A stretch of 53,748 nt of DNA from positions 234,712 to 288,459 of the forward strand of contig NMRA01000545.1 in assembly GCA_002633005.1 (NCBI GenBank), given 5' to 3'. Position 1 is the first letter of the stretch. Each line of letters opens with the position of its first letter. Position numbers and translations under genes: made by a program. The notes below the pieces were generated by a model that saw only the letters and a list, made by a program, of their open reading frames with translations, had not been told where the DNA came from and did not search any database. Positions 1-11,520 of this stretch are shown piece by piece. This DNA comes from Phoronis australis. Taxonomy: Eukaryota; Phoronida; Phoronidae.

Positions 1-50
1 CGGACGCCAGACGCCGGACGGACGCCGCCCGGACGGACGTACGGACGGAG
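1..50. repeat. CGGACG-type simple repeat
   Basis: The first 50 bases are an imperfect GC-rich array of CGGACG/GACGCC-like units, unlike the AT-rich sequence that follows. It runs off the window edge, so its full length is unknown. A short hairpin follows at 62-92: 13-base arms with one mismatch around a 5-base loop. Confidence 0.7.
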
Positions 51-99
51 ATGACGGCATAATGCGTCCACATATAAATATGTGGGCGCATAAAAAGGC

Positions 100-2710
100 C
101 ACTAAAAGGGCAGCATAGGTCAAATCCGTCTGAAACAGGGTGGATGAAGTTGTATCCGAGATAGTTACTTATTTGCCAAATTTCAGACATTTACATTAAG
201 AACTTGAGAGATATAAAGGGAAATGCATAAAAAATGCTACTAGGGGTCGTAGGGGATTTCATAGTAGTCAGATTTGTCCTAAAATTTACGCCAGTTGTAC
301 TCTTCTCAATAGGAACATATATGAAGAGCCATCAATACTGAGATAATGCATCAATGGCCAAAAATTACTGATAAGAGGTGCCAGGGCAGTCTGACTTGTC
401 CAAAATTATTAGCAGCTGACCTTCCCAGCAGGAATACATATGACAGTTTTCATGATCCTTCAAGCAGTTTGACCAATAGAGGCGCACATGCTAAAAGCTG
501 ACTCCAGAATAAAACAAATGGCCCCCAGATGGCATACAATAACTCAAATTCTTCCAAAAATGAGAAAGTGCCATAGTCTCCATTTTAAACTTTTAGTCCA
601 AATTTCATGAAAATCTGCCAAAGAACTCGGAAGATACAGAAGAAAACACAAAACATGAAATTGCTACTAGGGGGCACAGTGGTAGTCCGATGCGTTCGAA
701 ATCCGTCGTCATTTGTTTTTATGTTCAAAGGAATATACAAATCAAATTTCACAATGACCCTTAAGGGGTTTGATAAATGCAGCCATGGATGTTTTGGAAC
801 ACAGAACAAGTCTAGTCAAATCCCACATCCGAAAATCAACGCTCTCCACTTGCAGAAATAGAAAAATGCATTGTACAGTTGACCTAGTTTTGAAATTTAA
901 AGCTGCTAAAAACCTTCTAATTTGATTCCGGCAAGTGAAGAACCTTTTTTGTCGTGCCTCACTAAGCTTTTCAATTCTTTATGTCTACATTACAACTCAG
1001 TAGTAAAACTAATTATCTCAGAATGATAAATGACAAACTAATTAATTACACAGTAAAATAATGAATAGCAAAGTAGCAGTGTGCCCCACAAATGCGCAAC
1101 ATTGAGAGTAAACACCACAAAATCACAGAGGGCGCAGTAGTATAGTGAGCCTCAAAATGCAAAGTCTTTTGAGTGAAAGATTCTTAACACAAAGATTATT
1201 TGTTCATGTAGAAGTCAATTTTCACCACCTGAAATGCAAATTATGAACCACCTTACATGTCCACAACTTAGCTTTGGTCAACAGACAACTATCCCAGAAT
1301 GCATTTGAAAGAAGACAACAGCACAGTAGATGAAATCCTTCAAATTGTTTGACTTCGCACCCAAATACACACGTGAACAAGGCAATGCATTAAACATAAC
1401 ACCACCCAGACTTCCAAAACAGTTTTACAACTAAATGCTTTTTACTTAGATAATTAAACATTCACCGGTTAAACACAGAAACACACTTTAAACATAATAC
1501 GTTTGGAGAAGTCTAAGCTATCAAAATCAGACTTACAGCGGTTAGGTACAACTTTCATGCAGAAAAACTTTCAAGGGTTAGTACCTAGTATTTTAAAGAT
1601 ATCTGCAGAAGAAATGCAATGATTTTAAGCAATTTTAAAATTGAGTGTTTGATCTCGGGTCATTTCACACAGGCCTAGAAGGCCAGTCTTCACATTACAC
1701 CCAGTTTCAGATGATCAATTCTACAAAAGCCCATCAGCCCTAAACAATATACAAATGCAGTGACAGACGGCAAACTTGTGTTTAAACCTCTCAAAACATA
1801 CACCATTCCTTTACCTACCGTCATAACGATAGTCAAACGAGCGCTGACGCTGTATTCCTCTGTAGCTGTTATCAACGTGTCTCCCACTGTGCTTTTCATT
1901 AGAAGAGCTAGTTCCCTTCTGAAATGGCATCTATATTTCACATGTAACAAGTAAATGCAGAAACAAGAAGTTGAAATGAGAAAAAGAATCGTTTTTGATG
2001 TTCCTTTTAGTAACAAAAGCAGCGTTAAGTGCTAAACTGCATCATTGAAATGCTTCTATGGGTGCCTAATAGCATCATATAAACGCCCACTTGGTGTCAC
2101 AGAATACGTCGAGCCTGTCCAAAAATGGAAAGGTGTCATCATCTCCTTAACAGAAACCGTTTTGCCCAATATCATGAAAATGTGCCTAGGAACTCCAAAG
2201 ACAGAGAGGCAAATAAACTTCCCACTACAAGTCACAGCAGTAGTCAGATCTGTTTGAACACCGTGCCATCTCTTGCCACGTTCATAAAAAACAGACAAGC
2301 CAAATTTCCCAAAAAAAACTTCAAGAAGCTTAGAAGATACGATGGGTGATGTAACAAAACGAATAAAACCGCCACTGGGGTGCACCTCAGCAGACGGATT
2401 CATCTGTCAGTTGCACAGTTATCAGTACTTAGGAAGGAAAACATCTGCCAATTTCTTTAATGATCCTTTGAACAGCTTCCCAGATAGAGAGACTGATCAT
2501 ATGCCACAAACTGACTAAAAAATAATAAAACAATGGTCACTAGGTAGTGCAGAATGCATACCAAAAATCAAAAGGCATTGTCCTCTCATTGACAGAAACT
2601 TATTAACTGAATATGAAATTTTGTCAAGGAACTCCAAAGATACTGGGGCAAACATGAAACAACACAATTGCCACTAGGAGGCACAGCAGCAGGTGGATCC
2701 ATCCGAAAGT
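100..2710 (-). repeat. Diverged ~130-145 bp repeat monomers with CTCF-like core, block 1
   Basis: Several related monomers are scattered through this stretch. Each has a core read on the plus strand as CCACTAGGGGGCAC or a variant (near 104, 237, 665, 2217, 2370 and 2670), followed by a segment like AGTAGTCCGAT. Between cores lie phrases such as TTTCATGAAAATCTGCCAAA with AACTCCAAAGATAC. The same monomers occur in reverse orientation at 27384-28260, so this block is given as minus strand relative to that one. The best core is at 663-677. Divergence is high and the array is broken by unrelated sequence. It lies in the probable first intron of the vasculin gene. Open frames here (e.g. 1690-2016 on the minus strand) show no family resemblance and are treated as chance. 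Confidence 0.6.
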
Positions 2711-4051
2711 CGTTGTCATCAGTTGGCATCTGCCAACTGTCTCAACAATCCAAGGGTTTTGGAGATACAGCCACGGACAGGCATACCGCAGATCCCTGGT
2801 TATCTTGGAGATAATTCATTTTTTCTTGTAAATTACTATTCCAATGGTGAGTCTTAACAGTCCATGAGACAATAGAATGTGATGTGGACAGTCCAACAAA
2901 GGTCAACATCTTGGTTCTATATTCACTTCTGTTGAAGGACCACAATGACGTACTTGCTATTCACCACAATCTGCATCAGTCATTGGTGTTTGCTCAACAC
3001 CAGTGAGTGCATAAGCAAAATGCAAACCTTATGTAGGCCTTATGCTGGCACATTCACTTCCCAAGGAACATGTATTTATACGAAAGGTAATATCAAAAAT
3101 GGTTGCTTTTTCCTCCAACATACCGTATCTTAAAGAACTGAATTTAAACACACCACTCTGCATTACGCTCACTGTACACTAAATGATTAAATCATGGCAA
3201 TACAATACCAGTATTCCAAAGTTGTTGGACCAGAGTTTGGAAGAGCCAAGATAATTAAAATTCAAACTGAACCAAAGTTTTTGCATATAATACATCAAAA
3301 CGAATGGTTATCTGATCAGTGTTAAAAAATGCTCTCTGTAACAATAATAGAGCGTAACAACAACTATGTCAAAGTTTATTTTGTCATGGTGGTTAAAAAA
3401 TTTGAGAACCTAAGAGCATCGGTAAAGAGTTCAACATTGACAACTGAAAAGTAGCAAGAATTACACTTCAATGTTATGTATTCAGTCCAGCTTTAAGTTT
3501 AACAAAAACTGTTCATAGTCTAGTATATCACAAATAAATCAGCAATTCCCAATAAAATATCCCAAACCGGTGTATTCACAGGATGCAAAAAAAACAGGAT
3601 GCAACAAAATGACTGACAAATTTGCAGGTATCATAAAAGCCAAATTGGGTTATTACGAAAAATTACATTTGTTTTTGAAGTTACATATAATACCATTTTG
3701 TTTAATACCATTTTCAGTTGCTAAAATAAACTGGACCATCGAGCATTCAATGTGGAAACTATGGACCAACTCTGAATAAGCACAACATTTATAAAGCACT
3801 AAGAATCTCACAGAATGATCTAAATGTGTTGCAGTTATGGATTTGATGTCCTTTATAACGTTTCCACAATGAAAAATTGATGCTCTCCTGCTTGTCCAAA
3901 TGATTGTGGCAACTGAAAAAGAAATGAGGAAAATGGCATCATATGTAAATTATGAAAATAAAAACCTTATTCAACATTTTGCCTTTATTGAACCAACAGA
4001 TATACCAATCATTTTTCCGAACCCTGAATGTAAAAGTATTGTTAAACTTAC
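2711..4051. other. Probable vasculin intron, no feature recognised
   Basis: AT-rich sequence with stops in all frames. No second vasculin exon could be recognised on the minus strand here, so that exon probably lies beyond the left edge of the window. Confidence 0.5.
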
Positions 4052-4123
4052 CGCCGAGGGTTGGGTGGGTATTTTGAGCCAAGCTGGTGCAAAATCATTT
4101 GAAGGAGCCTTGCTGCTCGCCAT
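4052..4123 (-). CDS. GPBP1L1: Vasculin-like protein (GPBP1/GPBP1L1 family), first coding exon
   Basis: The minus strand reads an ATG at 4123-4121 and 24 codons (beginning MASSKAPS), ending flush at a consensus donor GTAAGT whose GT is at 4051-4050. Residues 9-24, NDFAPAWLKIPTQPSA, match the conserved N-terminus of vertebrate vasculin, which reads DFAPAW followed by a PTPPS-like segment. Vasculin (GC-rich promoter-binding protein 1) and its paralogue are nuclear proteins linked to transcription from GC-rich promoters. Only the first coding exon is seen; the exon ends in phase 0 and the rest should lie to the left, beyond the window. The symbol is for the family, because an invertebrate gene would probably be a single pro-orthologue of GPBP1 and GPBP1L1. 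The gene is divergent from TMEM69. Confidence 0.82.
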
Positions 4124-5610
4124 TAGGTAAAACTCATTTGCATAATGATACAAACACAAAAATCACAATTCCAGTTGAAGGTTTTGCGACTTGAGTAGTA
4201 TCCAGTAAACACACAGCCTCCCTAGTTGTCTGAGGTATAGGGACAATCACACACTAGCAGTCTGTTTTCTGCTTTGCGGGAAGCACGATATGACGAGAAG
4301 AGTTAAGACGCAAAACACAAGGTTTGCCAGAATTCCTGCTGCTACCTGGTCATTTTATTCTTTAGTCTTAAACTTTTATAGAAAACGGAATTTCTGCTAA
4401 CTTCACTGAGCGATAAAAACTTGTCTGTCCATAAGACCTTCTATACTCATTTTCAATCTTGGGGATTTCTTGCGTCTAAAAACCTACTGCTAATACATTG
4501 CACACGTTTCACCAGTTACGAAATAAGAATTACATCCTTCAAACCATGAAATACCGAGTCAAGACATCTATCATCTTTGCACTTAAAACAACACCGATGC
4601 TTCAAATGATGTTTTTGAAACCATTCTTGTCTTATCTCTAAGTTTTGCGGTTGGACTACTTTCAAGTCAGCATACGGACATGGAGAATTAAGTGAACGGC
4701 ACCAACACAGACTTGTGACCCAATGTGACCTTTCCTGCTTCACAACACACTTTCACTTCCACCTCGTTCAAGTTGAGTTTGTTTTTGTTGAGAAAACGTC
4801 AACTTTGTGCAAAGTAACGACAAAATCAGTGAATTATTTCACTCGCATAATCTTCAAATGTGCATCTGCAAACATTATCAGATGCTAACGTCACTTGGTT
4901 TAAGTTTGAATCAAGCAAAGGCGCTAAACAAAACACAAATCCATCAAGGCTCCTGCACTTCTCTAAACAAAAATGGCGATTGTCCTATTCACGTTGTTTC
5001 ACGTCAGGAAAAATAAAAAAAAATATAATTTTCGATAACTCTTTCGTCTTAAATATGCTTATATCATGAAAGATGAGATTAACGTTATTTAGTGTATCTG
5101 TTTTACACAGGCTCACTTTCCTGTTGATAATATAACAAAATAAGTACGTAAACATTATTAAGTCACGTGACATTAACGAGACTGTCTCTGCTCCTGAGGA
5201 AATGCAACACCGAGGTAATCAGAAATAAGTCAAAAGGTCGTCTTTCGCGAGTGATGAGGTGCTCTTATAAAGTGCAACATTCATCCTGATAATTTGAGTC
5301 TTCCCACGCCATATGAAATTGTTGAAATCGCAAGTTGTCATCGGAAGCCACGAGACTCTTGCCGCACTCGCAGCAGTGCCATTCCGCATTCGTCTCGACT
5401 GGCCGTCTTGACCACAACACAACTTCACAAGGCACAGCCACAGCCACAGGCACCTTTGATCAGCCCTAGGCGATAGTATAAAATAGAGAAAGGTATACAA
5501 CTGCTATCCAATATGCCCTCCCGCCAGGTACTTCCAGAACAGCTCCAAGCATGTCAAATCTCCCAGAAATTGAAGTCCAACATTTTATCTGCAACATCAA
5601 CACATTCACT
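4124..5610. other. 5' flank of the vasculin-like gene
   Basis: This non-coding stretch lies upstream of the vasculin ATG (minus strand). It holds an octamer motif ATTTGCAT at 4136-4143, 13 bases upstream of the ATG. A GC-richer patch at about 5300-5480 has short open frames on both strands but no family signature. The transcription start is not determinable by eye. Confidence 0.4.
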
Positions 5611-5611
5611 A

Positions 5612-6506
5612 GGCAATGACCATCGCCTCTGTTGGCCCGAACCAGAGGCGATGCAGAGGCTATAGGTGCTCTGTACGCCGGAAGCTTTTCGGCGAATTAT
5701 GCCTCGAACCGACTAAACCATCAAAGTCACGTTGTTATAAATACCTTTTGCGCATAGAGGAACACCTTTAGGAGGTTGTCGATGTGTTTAATTCCTTCCA
5801 ACTCGAACAAATACTCCCGTTATGAAACTTTTTCTTCGAGCAGTCCCTATTTCAGTTCCCAAAATTGTGAAATCAACATTTTCATTTTTTTAACAAGGCC
5901 GAAGGTCAGAAGTTGCGGACCTACCGGGGAACTTTGAAAGCTGAAGTTCCCGCCCTTCGCGTACGTGCTGCCGGGAACCAGCCGTGCATTTGCCGTGTTG
6001 TTAAACATTAAAATGTCAAATATGTGCACAAAGACTATTAAATGTCATATCAACAGCATTTATTTTTATCAAATACAAACAATGATTCATTGAAATACAA
6101 TCAGTTTCAAGTAACGCCAATTAAAGACAAGTATAAGTGGTGGCATTTTGGAAACGAACATTTGACTGACAAGACCGCAATGGCTCACCTTTGGCCTATT
6201 TAAAGATTGAGGTCATGAATTGGAGCGTGCGCAGTATAAAAATGGTGAGTTCACGATTTTGGGAACTGAAATAGGGACTGCTCGAAGAAAAAGTTTCATA
6301 ACGGGAGTATTTGTTCGAGTTGGAAGGAATTAAACACATCGACAACCTCCTAAGGTGTTCCTCTATGCGCAAAAGGTATTTATAACAACGTGACTTTGAT
6401 GGTTTAGTCGGTGCGAGGCATAATTCGCCAAAAAGCTTCCGGCGTACAGAGCGCCTATAGCCTCTGCATCGCCTCTGGTTCGGGCCAACAGAGGCGATGG
6501 TCATTG
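5612..6506. mobile_element. ~890 bp inverted-repeat element (two opposed copies of one repeat family)
   Basis: The segment starting GCAATGACCATCGCCTC at about 5613 is repeated in reverse complement, ending at about 6505 (GAGGCGATGGTCATTGC). Each arm is about 270 bases and highly similar, including a shared internal TATAAATACCTTTTGCGCAT segment. The left arm continues to about 6006 with sequence not present in the right arm. A third copy, in plus orientation and covering the longer version, lies at 20302-20730. ATTCACTAG occurs just left of the element and again 13 bases right of it, a possible target duplication. There is no open frame of note, so this is a non-autonomous element of unknown class. 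Confidence 0.75.
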
Positions 6507-6960
6507 CCTACACAAGTCATTCACTAGACACTACTTCCATTTGTTGACATCGAAACCAATAAAAACAATACATACCTCCAGATTTTCTGACTTAAATCGC
6601 CAACATTCACGGCAAAGCGTAGTGACAAAAATGATCCATGGGTGGCAACTAATGCGCGTGCTCACAAAGCCGCTGACAACATTTTCAGAACGCTTACATC
6701 AACTAAAAACAGCAACATTAGAGGCAGAGTAAACATAGATGCTTCTGACAGTAATTTGCGATCATGTCCAGCTGGCCAGAGTTCGACCTCAAGTGACGAG
6801 GTCAAAAACACATGGTTGGAAAACAAATTGGAAGGCCCCTTGAAAGTTTGACCTAGTTTTGTTGTACCCAACCAGCGTGCTCCTGGAGTAGTATATACAT
6901 AATGTTGCTGTAATATTTATGAAAATTGGAATTTTTCAGTGCATAAATGTCTATGTCAAG

Positions 6961-7590
6961 TGTAGACCTACTGTCAAAATATCTTCTGTTTCTTTTCCGA
7001 TTGACGAGTTGTCTTGGGACACCGTCCACACTAGATTGCTTAGCAGCAGGCTCACTCTATTTTACAAAATAGTAAATGGGATAGTGGCAGTCGACCCATC
7101 CTTCTATATTACACCCATGCCTAGTACACACTCTTCCAGATGCGTCAATCATCGTACATACCACATCCCACAACCCTCCCACTATATTACTCCCGTGCTA
7201 TAGTACACACTCTTGCAGAGGCGTCAATCACCATGCATACTACATCCCTCAACCCTCCCACTATATTATTCCCATGCCTAGTACACACTCTTGTAGAGGC
7301 GTCAATCACCATGCATACCACATCCCGCAAACCTCCCACTATATTACTCCCGTGCTATAGTACACACTCTTCCAGAGGCGTCAATCACCATGCATGCCAC
7401 ATCCCTCAACCCTCCCACTATATTATTCCCATGCATAGTACACACTCTTCCAGATTCAGCAATGACCATGTATACCACATCCTACATAGTAAACAAAACA
7501 TTCATTTACACAGCTTCTTCCTTGGCACTAGTTGGCTGTGGAATGGTCTCGGCACCATCTGTAGAGGCATTTAGGAATAGATTGTTTTAA
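6961..7590 (+). mobile_element. Decayed non-LTR retrotransposon (LINE), 3' end of the reverse transcriptase ORF
   Basis: Plus-strand translation at about 7006-7110 gives LSWDTVHTRLLSSRLTLFYK and then IVNGIVAVDPSFYITP. This is the typical C-terminal region of LINE polyproteins (WDTL..RR...RLTLLYKIVNGLV..P..Y..P). After a tandemly amplified stretch (7125-7516), a frame-shifted tail reads HSFFLGTSWLWNGL and then SAPSVEAFRNRLF-stop near 7588. This matches the usual SFFPRT..WN.LP ... apsveaFk.rL ending of these ORFs. Several frameshifts are needed, so the copy is dead. Upstream reverse-transcriptase motifs are absent, consistent with 5' truncation. Confidence 0.75.
7125..7516 (+). repeat. 79/78-bp tandem repeat, five units, inside the LINE remnant
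   Basis: TACACACTCTT recurs at 7125, 7204, 7282, 7361 and 7439, giving alternating spacings of 79, 78, 79 and 78. The two unit types differ at the junction (CCCGTGCTATAG versus CCCATGCCTAG or CCCATGCATAG), so a 157-bp pair was probably duplicated. Each unit encodes a version of the C-terminal LINE segment THSSRGVNHHAYHIPQPS. The unit lengths are not multiples of three, so the frame shifts from unit to unit. Confidence 0.85.
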
Positions 7591-7599
7591 ATATCATAA

Positions 7600-8500
7600 C
7601 ATCATCCAGTTGTTTTTATCCTACACTGTATAGTGCCTTCTGTTAATGATAACCAATCTTTGTCTTTTGGAAGTGACCAATCCTTTTCCATCATTTTCTA
7701 CAATAAGATTAGGTATGATGTATCTGAAGAAGATAAGTTGAAATATTAATAAATGATCATTATTCAATAAAAACTGGTCCCCGGCAACCGTTTTGAAGAG
7801 GGGGCCCATCTACTCGACTTTCCAAAACATGTTAAAAACCTAACAACCGTGGATATCAGACTTCATGAGCCCATTTATTAACTAACGACTACCCAGCTCT
7901 GACCCAGATTGCCCTGATTAATGTTGTATGTATCTCAAGAAACTTCGAAATTCAAGAAATATTCCTTTACAAACTTAAATCAGTTAAAGATGTAAAGTTA
8001 AAAAAAAGTGATGAAAGACCATTTACTAATAACTGTAATTGTTTCCATAAAGGAGTACTTAAGGAATTGTATGCTTACTGAGAAATTTGTGAGTGACAAT
8101 TGGGTAATGTGTTTTAACAGTCTGAATTATCTGGACTTTAAAACTTTATCGAAATTGTTTTAACAAAAATATTGATCATTTATACGTAATTTATTAGTCT
8201 AAAAAGGTATGTCAATCAGTTCAATGAACACACACATGCATGTAGATACAATGTGTTACTTGGTGGACATTATCGTGATTGTTCCTGTTTCATTCCAGGG
8301 ATATTCTTGAACCGTGCCTTTGCGCCATTAGTGCATAAAATAATAACAAGGCGCAAGTACATTGCAGCAGTGTGCCCCAGAGGTGCATCTTTTAATACTT
8401 CCAAAACTGCAAGGTTCTAGTCAACTTACAGCCAGTCGGGTACAGTAATATACAGGTGGTAGATTTCATTAAAATAAGCCCAAGTTAACCGGCTGTTTAG
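7600..8500. other. Intergenic sequence before TMEM69
   Basis: AT-rich, no convincing ORF. It probably contains the TMEM69 promoter and the start of its 5'UTR exon towards the right end; no clear TATA box or initiator could be assigned. Confidence 0.4.
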
Positions 8501-8508
8501 GTTTTTCA

Positions 8509-8649
8509 ATGTTTGATCGTAATTACACTAAGTCTGGTGAGTACAAGTTTTTGAAAACAGGCACACTTTTTATCGTCATGAATTTTAACCTTGTTTGGTT
8601 TTGAATGTTGATAATGTAAGATCTGTTGTTTTGTTTCAGGTCTGTCGCA
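8509..8649 (+). promoter_or_regulatory. TMEM69 5'UTR intron and overlapping upstream ORF
   Basis: A consensus donor (CTG/GTGAGT, GT at 8537-8538) and a pyrimidine-rich acceptor ending CAG at 8637-8639 define a likely 103-bp intron just before the TMEM69 start. If spliced, an upstream ATG at 8509 opens a 17-codon ORF that crosses the junction and ends (TAA) after the TMEM69 ATG in another frame. Such an overlapping upstream ORF would be expected to lower TMEM69 translation. Whether the transcript starts upstream of 8509 is not known. Confidence 0.5.
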
Positions 8650-9462
8650 ATGCTTATCAAGTTAATTCAAGGAGCTTGTATACAAGGAATAAGGAAGTTC
8701 GAACATCCTTTAATGAAACAAAACTGTTTTAAGTGGCACTATGTTAGCATGTACATGTGCCATGCAAGCAATCCAGGATTAAGTACTTCATGGAAATTGG
8801 GGCGGTTTTGCAATGAGACCTACTGTACCAGAAGTGGAACCAGAGCTAAGGAAAAACAAAACTGGCAATTTCCCACATGTTTGCAAGCTGTCAATTTCCA
8901 CACAGGCTCTGAGAGACAACAAAGCGTGGAAGAAGAAAAAAGGCTTACAATCTGGAAAAACATCAAAGAAATAAGACAAAGCCCCATACCCGCCCTGACT
9001 CTAGGACTCTCTGGAGTAATACCATTTGCTGCTGCACCGACCTACCTGATAGCCTCTGGTGCCTTACTTCCAAACATAGTTTTTGCTCAGCTTGTTTATG
9101 GTGCTTCCATTCTGTCCTTCTTGGGTGGAGTGCGGTGGGGCTTTACTCTGGACAATCACTGTGGCATACAACCCAATTGGTTTAACTTGTTATACAGTGT
9201 AAGCCCATCATTGTTAGCATGGATGGCCATAGTCATACCAGAGACACCTGGACTCCTTACTCTCATCACGGGGCTTGGTGGCATGATGTACATGGATATG
9301 ATTTTGCCAGGATATCCTTCTTGGTTCAAAGGATTGAGATTCCTGTTGAGTCTATGTGCCATTCTGTCGCTGTGGACCACACTGACTTGTAAATTTTTGT
9401 TAAAATCAATTACAGATTCACCAGATGCCAGTGAAACTGCGAAGGACATTGCTGTTGACTAG
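8650..9462 (+). CDS. TMEM69: TMEM69-like mitochondrial-type membrane protein (DUF3429)
   Basis: A single coding exon of 270 residues starting at ATG 8650, ten bases after a splice acceptor. An open frame begins upstream at 8626, but that part is the intron's pyrimidine tract, so the ATG is preferred. Residues 1-110 are basic and variable, consistent with a mitochondrial targeting region. Residues 112-252 hold about five hydrophobic segments (roughly 113-135, 142-161, 180-197, 202-219 and 229-250). Conserved DUF3429 landmarks are SFLGGVRWG at 156-164 and PSWFKGLR at 223-230. Vertebrate TMEM69 is about 245 residues, so this is nearly full family length with a longer N-terminus. Function is unknown; DUF3429 proteins also occur in proteobacteria. 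It lies head-to-head with the vasculin-like gene. Confidence 0.92.
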   Translation: MLIKLIQGACIQGIRKFEHPLMKQNCFKWHYVSMYMCHASNPGLSTSWKLGRFCNETYCTRSGTRAKEKQNWQFPTCLQAVNFHTGSERQQSVEEEKRLTIWKNIKEIRQSPIPALTLGLSGVIPFAAAPTYLIASGALLPNIVFAQLVYGASILSFLGGVRWGFTLDNHCGIQPNWFNLLYSVSPSLLAWMAIVIPETPGLLTLITGLGGMMYMDMILPGYPSWFKGLRFLLSLCAILSLWTTLTCKFLLKSITDSPDASETAKDIAVD

Positions 9463-11520
9463 TTGGCTAAATGATAAGTCAAAAATAACAGTGTGTGTGT
9501 TGAATTTTATATTCTTGTTTTTGTGCTCCATTGTAGGTGCTGCTGAATTCATTTTGTTATGTGTGAAATAGGACTATAATGTTCAGTGTAGGCACTACTT
9601 ACCTAATGCATCATTACTTCTGCTAAAGACATGCTTTCCTTTATTTTCAGTAAACAGTGTCATCAGACGTGAGACATAACTAAAATACATTTGGATAATT
9701 ACAGCTCTGCTACTGTTTTATTGACTGACAATTTAGAAGTGACATTCAGTGCTGTTCATTTGTTGAGGCCATTTTGTTGGTGCACCACCACTAATTTAAG
9801 TTATTTTGAAATTTTTTTACTTAATTGTGGTTGCTATTTTAAAAACATTTGATTACCCTTTGAATGGGCATCTTTTGGGAACGAGTTTAAACAATCAATA
9901 GGTTTGCGATTAAATTATTTGCATGGACTGATGATTAGAAGTGGAAAGAGCATCTTTAAGAGGAATTTATGTTATAACCTTTGTTTTTCATACATGTGGG
10001 GAGTCAATGCCCGTACCAGTGCAAAATCAGCCAAGGTTTATACAAAAATATATCGTAATTGTTGTCTTAGGAAGGTTTCCTTTATAGTTCTGGTCAGTTG
10101 TAAACACTATTTTTAACAAAGAGAAATGTCACCTTTTTGAAGACATTTTGGTCAATTTAGCATATTTTGCTTACTCTTAAACATATTGTGAACTTTTTTA
10201 ATTTGTATTTTTTATCTGAAACAGAATTTACTGTTTGAGGAAGAAACAATTCAAATACTGTGTATGTTTGGTTAAGTGCTGTTACTTTAGTTTTGTTATC
10301 CGTATCTGGTGTCATTGCTCAAGCCAAATGGCAAATTGTTAGGTACCAGGCTGACTTAAAAACCATCTAGTGTCTAAGCAAGATTTGCTGAACTCAATTT
10401 TATGACATTGTGTGGGGGGATCAGTTAGCAGAATATGTTATTTAATGCAGCTAATTAATAAGCGTGGATGTGCTTTTAGGTGCAATTCTTTACTATTCTC
10501 ATTGTAAAATGTAGTGCTTTTAAATTTCCATCTACCACACTTAGAGCAGTTATCAGAACAGAAACGTGTCAGTGAACGATGTTCACTTGGACTGGCTGAC
10601 CATTGTAACACTGGTCACTTGGACTGGCTGACCATTTTCAGAACTTGCTCACTACACTACACTTTTCATTTGAAGTATTACTTTTACTTTAGGTTTTTAT
10701 TGAAAAAATTCAAAATGCCTCGTATAGTAGGTAAAACATGCCAAGTTGACAAGGAACGCTTTCAAAAATGGTAGCATTCTCACTCGAGCATACCAAATTG
10801 TAGTTATTCAATACACTCTGTATAGCTGCAACCCACTAAAATTAGCGATGTTGGTAAATGTTGATAGAGGTTTTGTTCACACCTACAGCTCACATGATGT
10901 ACTAGAATTAGTAGAACTTTACAAGTTTTAAATTGTTTTGTCATGGTATTACTGGTAAATAGTCAGTGTTGTGTGTAAGGATGTTCAGAGGAGTCGTAGT
11001 TAGCTTTCTTGAATTGAGGGCATGGAAATTTATCAAAAAAATAATGTAGAACTCGTGCTATTTGTTTCCAAGTCTAGCATATAATAAAAGCATGTACAAA
11101 ATTTACAGTGTTAATTTGCATCACTTGTTCGATGGTCATGTATTCTCATATTGCTTCAAAATTGTGGGCATGCCCCAAATTTTACGTTAATGCCCTTGAA
11201 TTTTGTCAGCTACTAAATGGTCTGCAAGTTAGAAATTGCATTCATGCATGTACTGATGTAAAATTTTAAGCTTTGTAAGGATCCAAAATTATTGAGTAAA
11301 CATTATTAATGGGAATGAGAATTTGGTCGTTGTTGATGGCTTGCAAGATAACACTTTTGAATTCCTAGTGATTGGTGTGTCCAACATCTGTGCGACAGAG
11401 TTGTGAGAGTAGGTTTACGTTTTGTGCTCTGACTGTGGTAGCAACTATTTGTTAATCATAAATAAAGATGAAAATATGAAAACCATTGTATTTACATGAA
11501 CAACACAAATAAAGAACTAT
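9463..11520 (+). other. Probable TMEM69 3'UTR
   Basis: AT-rich non-coding sequence downstream of the TMEM69 stop with no competing exon recognised. Poly(A) signals AATAAA occur at 11093-11098, 11461-11466 and 11508-11513, so a 3'UTR of about 1.6-2.1 kb is plausible. A 32-bp direct duplication (TCACTTGGACTGGCTGACCA at 10582 and 10614) lies within it. Confidence 0.45.

Noticed and set aside
1690-2016. 108-codon minus-strand frame considered as a vasculin exon
   Set aside because: No similarity to vasculin and no flanking splice sites in the right frame.
5219-5500. Minus-strand frames including a CCECGKSL segment that looks like a zinc-binding knuckle
   Set aside because: No second Cys/His pair at suitable spacing and no splice sites; a single CxxC-like motif is not evidence of a domain.
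8626-8649. Upstream extension of the TMEM69 frame
   Set aside because: It is the pyrimidine tract and AG of a splice acceptor, read from a TTG; the ATG at 8650 is the credible start.
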